Positions 55,971-64,000 of a stretch of DNA of 64,000 nucleotides are shown here, piece by piece (positions within the stretch are counted from its first letter, which is position 1; each line of letters starts with the position of its first letter). Both the position numbers and the translations under genes were made by a program. Source of the DNA: Panax quinquefolius (Eukaryota; Streptophyta; Magnoliopsida; Apiales; Araliaceae); NCBI GenBank assembly GCA_020205615.1, contig CM035168.1, forward strand, positions 3,972,237 to 4,036,236, in the 5' to 3' direction. Under the pieces are notes generated by a model that saw only the letters and a program-made list of their open reading frames with translations, made no database searches and was not told the DNA's origin.

Positions 55971-58585
55971 TGTGACGCCCCCAAAATAGGTATGCATCAC
56001 CCATCTTGAGTCTCCAAATACATGGTACTAAATTCAAATACAACTTGATTGTACAACAGTCGTGTAAAATACGACAAAATACATGCTGTGAGTTTTAATA
56101 CAAATATTGTCATCTAGACAATATCCACACTCAATTTAGTCCTCATTACATTTATTATCACACTATTTAATGTAATAGTGAGGACTACTAAGACATCATC
56201 TCGCACCATCACCTGTTCCCGACTAGTTCCTTGCCACGTTCTCATTTCTTGAAGAGAACAATGAAAGAAAAGGTGAGCTCAACTAGCCCGAAAGAAGAAA
56301 TATTATGACTAAGATAATGCGTAATAAATTATCATTAGTCCTCAACAAAGGTTAAACCGATAAAATACAATAGACATCAAGTTTAATCGCAATGAACATG
56401 CAATCCATTAAAAGAGTCAAGTAGAGAATAAAATCTACTATCTTTTATGATTTAAAAGGTTTTCATCACTTTTATCATTTGAGACTCAAATTTTAATAAA
56501 TAATCCACATCATCCCCACACTACTGCCAAGGATATTCATTAGGGTCACGACCACAAATTATCCATGCACTCACGGGCCAATGATATTTGTGTATTCATC
56601 AATGGTCATGATCATGCCAACAATCGGCCCATCAATGCACTTGGGCCAATGAGGACTTTTACCACATCATTTGTAACATTATGGTCATGATTACACCGAG
56701 TAATCCCTGGTCATAATCATACCAAGTCCATCTATGCACTACAGGCCATAGATGACTTTCAAAAATAATATAAACATTAGGATGATGACAATGATATAAG
56801 AATTCAATAAAACAAGTTCAAGAATTAATTTATTCAGGAACTAATAATGTCCAAATTGTCAACATGATACTTCTTTTTGTAAAGTAAAATTCAAGAATGC
56901 TCGTAAGAATATTTCCATGAAAAATCTTTGGATGAAACGCAAATATCAAGAATATTCCACTAATTTCATGGAGTGTAGAAGTTAAAACTTTAACCAACCG
57001 AGTATAATAAAGAATGGAATAACAAAAGAAATCACCATGCATGCAGATTGATAGACAAAGTTATTCCATCGTAATAATAAATAATGAGAAACGGTGTCGA
57101 CGTAATACATAACCGGCTGGGATATTCCAACAAAATAATAAAGAATGGAATACAATGTAAATCACCATGCATGAGGTACTTCAAGACATGATTAAAGTTA
57201 TTCCAATGTAATACTAAATGATGGAACCAGTCGTGTGAAATTCACACAAGCAGGATGTTCTAATGAATAATAAAGAGCGGAACCAGGTACAGAAAGTACA
57301 AACAGGATATTCCAAATGTAATAATAAAGATGAAACCAGTCCCACAGTAAAAGCATGCATGATAGGATATTCCAACAGTAATAATAAAGAATGGAATATG
57401 TAAGAATTTCACCAAGAATAGGGTAGCTTGCAGATACAAAAGTTATTCCAATGAATAATAAAGATGGAATAATAGAAGTTCTCTTCATGAATACAAAAGA
57501 AATAATACCCTTACCATAAAAGAAACTTGATATCGGATTAGTGAAGTAGCGAGTATCACTTTTCTCTCTCTCTCTATAGTTTCTCTCTAGAATTTCAATT
57601 GAATTGCAGTAAGAAATAATGAAGGAATGAGCTTCTATTTATAGAAGAATGGAATGAATAGTAACCAATCCATGAAAGGTCAGATTGATTTACTTTAATC
57701 GGATGGTCCATATTTAAAGCAAAATCTTTTAAATAAAATATAATATATTCTATTTATAATCTAATAAAACGAATAATTTTTAAAAAGATTTTACTATGCA
57801 AAACTACTATATACGATAATAAAATATAATATATTCTAATTATTGTCTAATAAAATGAATAACTTTATAAAAGTATTCTATTTTATATAAAAAGATTTTA
57901 CTATTAGCCTAATAAAATGAATAACTTTATAAAAGTATTCTATTTTATATAAAAAGTTTTTCTGTTTTATTACGTTAATAATACGAATAAAACAAAATGT
58001 CTTCATCATTATTATTATTCACACTATTAATCGACTGTGTCGCCTCGTGAAAGAGGAGCTTTCCAATAAGGATTTCTCTCTATTGGCGCGCAATTAGGTG
58101 ACCAATCCTCTCTTTGGCAGAACTTCTAGACATTGTTAATAATGCAAATAATAATATTAACAACTTCGTCATCTCAATTATTGACTTAATAACATATAAA
58201 ATATCGACAATAATTGAATCAAACTGAGTGACTTCTCACATAAGCATTAATAATCAATACCGTATGCTACTATGCAACCACACGTATTACTGTACTTTTA
58301 CTACCGAGTAGTTCAATAGTATCAACGTAAAACTTCCGCCGTTATTTTCATAAAAATATTTTTGTCGTTTTCTAAAGCCGATAATAATTACATTTGTAGG
58401 GGTCCACCAATGATTGTGTCGTTGCATTTAATATTCCCCACCAATCGAATATTATATAACAACTGCTACTTTGCAAAATTTATAAATATTATCCACAACT
58501 ATAACACTATATCAAATTTATTCCATAATATTCAAAAATGGTATTTATAGAAAATTCATTTTTATTCATAAAAGTCAGTCTTATA
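55971..58585 (-). mobile_element. B-type 3' LTR of H
   Basis: 2615 bases, the longest complete B LTR here. It contains the terminal hairpin (56146-56188), AGTTGAGCTCACCC block (56271-56287), ATTCCA array (57010-57480), TATA (57636-57643) and the GGTCACCTAATTG module (58090-58110). The LTR start is altered (TATAAGACTGAC). Confidence 0.9.
57636..57643 (-). promoter_or_regulatory. LTR TATA box
   Basis: TATAAATA on the minus strand in the context TTCTATAAATAGAAGCTC. Confidence 0.75.
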
Positions 58586-58597
58586 ATCTCCCTTCTT
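58586..58597 (-). other. polypurine tract of H
   Basis: AAGAAGGGAGAT on the minus strand before the LTR start. Confidence 0.8.
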
Positions 58598-60256
58598 ATA
58601 AAATTTCGCCCTCGAAATTAAGGTCGTACGCATACGGTATGTCAAAGAGGTAAGGATACATTGATTTCATTTCAGATTTTAACTCCCAGGTCATTTCCTC
58701 AACATCGTGGTTCCTCCATAACACTTTGACTTGAAGTATAACCTTGGAGCGTAGAATATGTTCCTTCTTATCCAAGATTTGAACAGGAACCTCTTCATAC
58801 GTTAAACTTTTCTCTATTTCGTCCGGTTCTAACTCAATAATATGATTCGGGTCTTTCACATATTTACGTAACATGAATATATGAAAAACGTTATGAACAC
58901 GAGACATACTCAAGCAGTAAAGCAAGTTCATAAAGCTACGATCCCTACTCGATCGAGGATTAAAATGGGCCAATGAATCGAGGATTGAGCTTTCTCTCTT
59001 TCAAAATCTCAGTAACTCCTTTCCATGGAGCAACACGTAACAACATATGATCTCCAATATCGAATTCCACGTCCTTTCGATGAAGATCGACATAACTCTT
59101 TCGGTTTGGCCTCTTGTGAGGTTTTTATATCGTTATCGGATCGTTTGAATCTTTTCCGTAGTCATACGCATCAACTCTGGTCCCAACAACGTTGCTTCAC
59201 CCACCTCATCCCATCATACTAGAGAGAACGACACTTTTTCCATACAACGCTCGAACGGAGCCATGCCAATACTTGCTCGATAATCGTTGTTGTAGGAAAA
59301 CTCCACCAATGGTAAGAACTTATCCCAACTTCCTTGAAGTCAAGGACACGAGTCTTAAAAAATCTTCAAGAGTTTGAATAGTCCTCTCGATTGTCCGTTA
59401 AATGTCGAGGATGATAAGTCAACTAAATCGTAAATCTGCGCCCATAGCTTTTTACAAACTAACCCAAAATTGTGAAGTGAATCTTGGGTCTCGATCCAAA
59501 CTATGGATCTTGGCATACCATGCGGTCTTCACAATCTCGTTTATGTACATACGAAGCAAGACGTTCAGTGTATAAGTTTCTCGTATTGGTAAGAAATGAG
59601 CGGACTTGGTCAATCTATCAACAATGACCCAAAATTGCATCTATGCCTTGAGAAACCTTGGGAGGACCAAAGAATGAAATCCATAGTAATGTGCTCCCAC
59701 TTCCATTCTAGAATTTCAAGTGGTTGCAATGAACCTTTGGTACTTGATGCTCGCTTTGACTCGTTGACAAGTTAGACACCTTGAGATAAACAAATTTATC
59801 TCTCTCTTCATATTGCTCACCAAAATATATGATGAAGATCACGATACATTTGGTACTCCTGTGATGGATTGCAAATGGTGTGTTGTGCGCTCCATCACGA
59901 TTTTATACTTTAAATCAAGGTCGTTAGGAACACAAAGTCGGAGTTGACTCAAAGTATTCCTTCTTCATCGATTCTTACTTCCCAGATAGCACCTTCAGAC
60001 TTTCTTCCTCATATGCATCACCTGTGTCAGTAGCTTTGAGAAATTTTTAACTTTATCGATTAAAGTTGATTTTAATCGATATTCGTTATCTTCACATGGG
60101 TTCGTATATTCGCACTCGTAAATGCATACGATCTTCTACTCAACGCGTCAGCTACCACGTTTGCTTTTCCACGATGATATTGAAATTTACGATCATAATC
60201 TTCAACAGCTCGAGTCAACGTCTTTTCATGCATGTTACGCCTCGTTTTAGTTGAAG
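58596..60256 (-). pseudogene. integrase, chromodomain and RNase H tail of H
   Basis: The chromodomain tail is open over 58596-58973 (MSRVHNVFHIFMLRKYVKDP, EKSLTYEEVPVQILDKKEHI, VKVLWRNHDVEEMTWELKSE). Integrase is present but broken. [18 protein letters not shown] and DRDPRFTSQFWVSL are open over 59452-59640, the zinc region lies near 59700-59880 and the GDHML-like C-terminal part near 59000-59090. The RNase H tail (DALSRR, HPRKANV region) lies near 60130-60200. At about 60256 RNase H is fused at SLKYFF to the start of RT, as in C. Confidence 0.86.
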
Positions 60257-60381
60257 AAATATTTAAGGGTTTTAGAATGGGGTTTTGATCGGGTCAAGAC
60301 AAAATTTGATTTCACGCCTAGGATAGGCTAGAAGTCTTCATGAATACGTCAGAAATTTATTAATGATAGAAATATCATTCA
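60257..60381 (-). pseudogene. RT start fused to RNase H in H
   Basis: The minus strand reads LNDISI linker, a shortened RT N-terminal region and then KYFFN of RNase H. The fusion point is the same as at 30440-30475 in C, so the deletion is inherited. Confidence 0.75.
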
Positions 60382-60560
60382 AAACTGTGACCCTCATTCA
60401 AGACTTGGATAGTACGTCATATTGATACCTATCAACTTGTCATCTTCATTCACGATGTCGCCTATAGAAAGTCTGGCCTCGGTGCATTCTACACAAGGAA
60501 GTCAACAACGAAAGGATCTGCTCTTTACTTATGGCTTCGATATGACAATGATCGATTTTA
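60382..60560 (-). other. shared extra segment in H, with PR end
   Basis: On the minus strand it reads AAGCCATAAGTAAAGAGC, GTTGTTGACTTCCTTGTGTA, GCGACATCGTGAATGAAGAT, GACAAGTTGATAGGTATCAA and TGACGTACTATCCAAGTCTT, colinear with 30119-30310. It lacks the internal duplication seen in C. Left of 60560 lies the end of PR, then an abrupt joint to mid-LTR. Confidence 0.78.
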
Positions 60561-61107
60561 GTGGGGCTTTCCAATAAGGATTTCTCCCTTATCAAGCCAA
60601 GCAATTAGGTGACCAAACCTCTCTCTTGGCAAGAACTTCTAGACATCGTTAATAATGCAAATAATAATATTAACAACTTCGTCTATCTCAATTATTGATT
60701 TAATAACATATAAAATATCGATAATAATTGAATCAAACCGAGTGACTTCTCACATAAGCATTAATAATCAATACAGGTGTGCTACTATGCAACCACGCGC
60801 AGACATTATACTTTTACTACTAAGGTAGTTCAACAAGATCAATGGTAAAACTTCCGCCAGTTATTTTCATAAAAATATTTTTCGTTTTTCTCAATCCGAC
60901 AATAATTTCATTTGTGGGGTCCACCAATGATTGTGCCATTGCATTTAATATTCCCTGACCAATCGAATATTATATAACAACTTGTGTACTTTGTAAAATT
61001 TATAAATATTACCCACAACTATAACATTATATCAAATTTATTTCTTAATATTCAAAAATGATATTTATAGAAAATTCATTTTTATTCATAAAAGTTGGGG
61101 TCTTACA
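60561..61107 (-). mobile_element. B-type 5' LTR of H, first 547 bases only
   Basis: On the minus strand it runs from TGTAAGACCCC (61107) to GGAAAGCCCC and then jumps into PR, losing about 2 kb of LTR plus PBS and gag. Confidence 0.9.
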
Positions 61108-61112
61108 AGTAC
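61108..61112 (+). repeat. target site duplication of H, right
   Basis: AGTAC, matching 55966-55970. Gag resumes here (AGTACTTTCCTGAAAG). Confidence 0.93.
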
Positions 61113-61855
61113 TTTCCTGAAAGTATTCGTCATATGAAGGAGGTAGAGTTTATTAGACTGGAACAGAACAACATGACGGTGTCCCAGTACAAGATGAAGT
61201 TCGCGGAGTTATCCAAGTTTGCACCTCATTTGGTAGAGAATGAGGAACGTATGACGTGAATGTTTCTGAGAGGTCTAAAACCCGAGATTCGTCAATACCT
61301 TATCTCTCACAAATTTTCTATGTATTCAGATGTTGTCAACATGGCTCAATTATTAGAGCGAGATAGTGAGTATGTTCAACCGAGGGACCACAACCAGGGT
61401 CATATCGGTGACAGCAGTCATCGGAGCGATGATAACCAACGAAGAGAGAAAAATACGGACAAAAGCGGTAACCACTCTGGTGGTAATCGTGGCCAAGATA
61501 ATAGAAGAAATGATTCAAATGGAAATTTCAAGAAGAGAAGATTTAACGATGACGGGAAGACGTCTCCAGCAACACCAACACCAGCAATAAATTCTAGCAA
61601 CACCGCCAGTTAGATGCTACAGATGTGGAGATGAGGGACATATAAGTCCAAACTGTTCACAGCCTTCCAAGGTATGTTTCAGTTGTGGGAAAGACGGTGA
61701 CATGGCTCGATTTTGTCTCGTAAATAAATCAAGTCCATTGAGACTAAGTGGCACCCAAAAGGCGGATCGACGACAAAATAAAGTCGGCGGTTTCTGGAAG
61801 AGCGTTTGTCGTGACTGCCCAAAACGCGAGGAAATCGAACGAAGGTATCATGGGT
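61108..61855 (+). pseudogene. gag of G, C-terminal part
   Basis: Continues gag after H. It shows HMKEVEFIRLEQNNMTVSQY, then a TGA at 61257-61259 inside ERMT-MFLRGLKPEIRQYL, and is open again over 61260-61613 through the Asn/Arg-rich linker (NHSGGNRGQDNRRNDS). Zinc knuckles lie at about 61615-61715 in other frames: CYRCGDEGHISPNC, then CFSCGKDGDMARFC with the His replaced or shifted. TAG at 61856-61858 marks the PR boundary, as in N1 and C. Confidence 0.87.
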
Positions 61856-62521
61856 TAGTTAATTATAAATTCTTGCAAAATCTATACCTTATTAGATACC
61901 GGTTCTACCCATTCTTTTATTTGTCCTGCTTGTGCTCAACGTTTGAACTTGACTCTGGAGAAATTAGACTTTGACTTATCTGTGGAGACTCCGTTAGGAA
62001 AAACTTTTATCATATCCACTATTTATAAATCTTGTTTGATATAAGTTGGCACTATCACATTACCTGTTGATCTTATCTCTTTAAAGATACTTGCTTTTGA
62101 TGTGATTTTAGGAATTGATTGGTTAACCACTCATCATGCCAAAATTGATTGTTTTCGTAAGGTTGTTAGTTTTCATATTCCTAACCAACCTGTTATGCGA
62201 ATTCAAGCAACCAAACCATTGAAGTCAAACACTTTCATATCAAGCCACAAAGCCATTCGTTTATTGAAAAACGGATGTCAAGCTTTCATAGCCCATTTCA
62301 TGGATTTAAAAAAAATTACGTCAGATTTGAATGATATTTTTGTTGTTAGTGAATTTCCTGACGTATTTCCTGAAGAATTTCCTGGCCTACCCCCAGAGTG
62401 TGATATTGAATTTTGTATGGACTTTAAACCCGGTACAAAACCCATTTTCAAAAATTCATATCGAATGGCTCCTATTGAACTTCAGGAGTTAAAAACCCAA
62501 GTACAAGAGTTGGTACCCGAG
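61856..62521 (+). pseudogene. protease and RT start of G
   Basis: [13 protein letters not shown] region at about 61893-61922 (needs one frame change) and [14 protein letters not shown] at 62102-62145. From 62102 one frame is open for 151 codons through [16 protein letters not shown], the [16 protein letters not shown] linker, the RT N-terminus ([30 protein letters not shown]) and into the extra segment, ending at 62557. Confidence 0.87.
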
Positions 62522-62665
62522 CCTCTATCTCGTGACTTCCTTTGTGGAATGCACTAAAGCCAGACTCTCCGTAGAGGACTCTATATTTGTGTGGTAGTTA
62601 AACGATAGGTACCATTGTGACGTGTTAACCAAGATTGGGATATGAATCACAGTTGAGAGCAACCG
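62522..62665 (+). other. shared extra segment in G
   Basis: Replaces RT from the WGAPV motif to just before IQSWE. It contains GACTTCCTTTGTGGAATGCA, TAAAGCCAGACTCTCCGTAG, ATAGGTACCATTGTGACGTG and CACAGTTGAGAGCAACC. It aligns with N1 over its whole length and with C and H over most of it. Confidence 0.75.
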
Positions 62666-63091
62666 ATGTCGGAGACCAAAGTACGTAACTTTCTGGGCTT
62701 AGCTGGTTATTATCGGAGATTCGTGGAAGGATTTTCTCGAATCGCTACTCCGTTAACTTAGCTGACTCGAAAAGATACAAAATTTGTATGGAGCGAGGAA
62801 TGCGAGAAGATTTTGCAAGAGCTCAAGATGCGACTCATTTCGACATTTGTTCTGACCATACCATCCTGAAAAAGCGAACGTGGTAGCTGACGCATTGAGT
62901 AGAAGATCGTACGCGAGTATGAGTGCGATATTTTTGAACACAAAGACCTATTTTGTATAATTTACAAACGATAAAGATAGAGTTAAAGACTCTAGGGACC
63001 CACGTTATGATGTTAAAATAGAATCGACTTTAATTGATAAAGTTAAAACCACTCAAACTGCACACCGGAGCTGATAAATATAAAGAAGAAG
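62666..63091 (+). pseudogene. RT end and RNase H remnants of G
   Basis: RT tail VRNFLGLAGYYRRFVEGFSRIATPLT (62680-62760 region; one Leu codon then TAG). The RNase H head (EECEKILQELKMRLIS) is joined directly to its last motif ([19 protein letters not shown], about 62860-62925). The linker with MTPRVELTLIDKVK-like sequence reaches 63050. The same two junctions occur in N1 (17040-17150). Confidence 0.85.
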
Positions 63092-63523
63092 GTGCAAGAA
63101 GGCGTTATTCTAGAAGTAATAGTCGATGAAGAGAAGAAAGCTCAAACCTTCTATTTATCTGAAATCCTCGATCGAGTAGGAACTGTGGGCTATAGACTCG
63201 CCTTAACGCTAAGTATGTCGCGTGTTCATAACATTTTTCACGTATCGATGTTAGGTAAACATGTGAAAGACCCGAATCACATTATTATGTTAAAACCATA
63301 CGAGATAGCCGAAGATTTAACGTACGAGGAGGTACCTATCAAGATCTTAGATAGAAAAGAGCATGTCCTACGCACAAAGGTTATACTACAAGTTAAGGAT
63401 TTATGGAGGAACCATGCTATTGAAGAAATGACCTGGGAGTTGAAATCAGAAATGAAAGCGAGGTATCCTTACCTTTTTAAAACACCAGGTGCGTACGTCA
63501 ATTTCGAGGACAAAATTTCATAA
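63092..63523 (+). CDS. IN-linker to chromodomain fusion frame of G
   Basis: An open frame of 143 codons. The IN linker (QEGVILEVIVDEE) is joined directly to the C-terminal part (ILDRVGTVGYRLALTLSMSR), deleting the zinc-binding and catalytic core. The chromodomain follows intact: DLTYEEVPIKILDRKEHVLR, VKDLWRNHAIEEMTWELKSE and the NFEDKIS end of pol. N1 has the same joint near 17390. Whether it is translated is unknown. Being downstream of broken gag and PR, it is more likely a remnant than a gene. Confidence 0.7.
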   Translation: MQEGVILEVIVDEEKKAQTFYLSEILDRVGTVGYRLALTLSMSRVHNIFHVSMLGKHVKDPNHIIMLKPYEIAEDLTYEEVPIKILDRKEHVLRTKVILQVKDLWRNHAIEEMTWELKSEMKARYPYLFKTPGAYVNFEDKIS

Positions 63524-63534
63524 GGAGGGGAGGT
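63522..63534 (+). other. polypurine tract of G
   Basis: AAGGAGGGGAGGT before TGTAAGACCCC, identical to that of N1. Confidence 0.88.
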
Positions 63535-64000
63535 TGTAAGACCCCAATTTTTTTTTTTAATAAAATCAAATTTCCTCTAATTATTATTGTGAATAATAAG
63601 AAGTTAATTTGATATAATATTTTGGTTATGGGTGAAACGTGCAAATTTTATAAAATAAGCAAGTGGTTATAAAATATTCATTGTTGTCGGGGAATATTCG
63701 CTTGGTCGTAGAATATTCTTGTTATCGGGGAATATTCGTACAACGGCGCAGCCATTCGTGGGCCTCATAACAGAATAACTGTCGGATGAAGAAAATGACA
63801 AAGTTTGAGTTTTTATAAATAACGGCGTAATTGTTACCTAATTAACTTTGTTGGAATACCCCGGTGGTTAAAAATACGTAATACGCGTGGTCAGACAAAG
63901 CGATAGCACCAGATTGCAAGATTTTGAATTATTGATCCTCACGTAAAGGCAAGGCATCGCTTTCAATAATTTTTACAAAGTAATTATTATTCAATATTTT
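63535..64000 (+). mobile_element. A-like 3' LTR of G, cut by window end
   Basis: Matches 52787-53250 base for base apart from scattered, mostly transition, differences. Only 466 bases are inside the window. Confidence 0.92.

Larger units (their letters stand above)
55971..61107 (-). mobile_element. element H, reverse, nested in gag of G
   Basis: A reverse B-type element with a complete 3' LTR (55971-58585), polypurine tract, CHD, IN, RH tail, the shared extra segment and a truncated 5' LTR (60561-61107). The 5-bp duplication AGTAC and resumption of gag at 61108 prove insertion. The PBS, gag and most of the 5' LTR are gone. Because both outer ends and the duplication are intact, at least the LTR loss must postdate insertion. 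Confidence 0.93.
52787..64000 (+). mobile_element. element G, non-autonomous, right end outside window
   Basis: Two near-identical LTRs (52787-55299 and 63535 to the window end) enclose PBS, gag and a deleted pol. Reverse element H is inserted in gag. By eye the first 300 bases of the two LTRs differ at a dozen or so sites, mostly transitions. The internal deletions match those of N1. The left flank is GTTAATG; the right target duplication lies beyond 64000. Confidence 0.9.

Overview
The window looks like repeat-rich intergenic DNA from a seed plant. I find no host gene, rRNA or tRNA gene. Nearly all of it is LTR retrotransposon sequence of the Ty3/gypsy chromovirus type. The domain order is gag, protease (PR), reverse transcriptase (RT), RNase H (RH), integrase (IN), chromodomain (CHD). 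LTRs are about 2.3-2.8 kb, start TGTAAGACC or TGTGAGACC and end GTCACA or a variant. The primer binding site (PBS) resembles TGGTATCAGAGC (initiator tRNA-Met), and a purine-rich tract (PPT) like AAGGAGGGGAGGT precedes each 3' LTR. The order and protein motifs fit the plant Tekay/Del lineage. The host species cannot be told from the sequence.

Three LTR types recur. Type A carries GTGAATAGT repeats. Type B carries ATTCCA...TGGAAT repeats. Type C starts TGTGAGACCCC and has a TTGCATAGTG array in U3. Layout: 1-2788 reverse A-like LTR; 2789-4928 pol remnant plus start of a B LTR; 4929-8921 reverse A LTR, assembly gap (6818-6917), then reverse RT-PR-gag; 9001-15546 forward element E1; 15547-15641 inverted LTR tip; 15642-20539 internally deleted element N1 with a full A LTR; 20540-39436 element E2 (B type), interrupted by an LTR fragment (24763-26203) and by the complete non-autonomous element C (26761-34446), and ending in two fused LTRs; 39437-45985 reverse element F, the best preserved coding copy; 45986-50966 truncated forward element E4 carrying a solo LTR (48038-50378); 50967-52786 AT-rich non-LTR DNA with a minisatellite; 52787-64000 element G (N1-like), split in gag by reverse element H (55971-61107).

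Three insertions are proved by 5-bp target duplications: C (AACAT), the solo LTR (ATGAT) and H (AGTAC). Every gene copy is broken by stops, indels or large deletions, so nothing here is likely to be autonomous. Several copies share the same deletions and a shared extra internal segment, which suggests non-autonomous lineages that spread using proteins from relatives. The most interesting signals are that segment, arrays of short hairpins in the transcribed part of the LTRs, and several inverted joints that are either real rearrangements or assembly errors.
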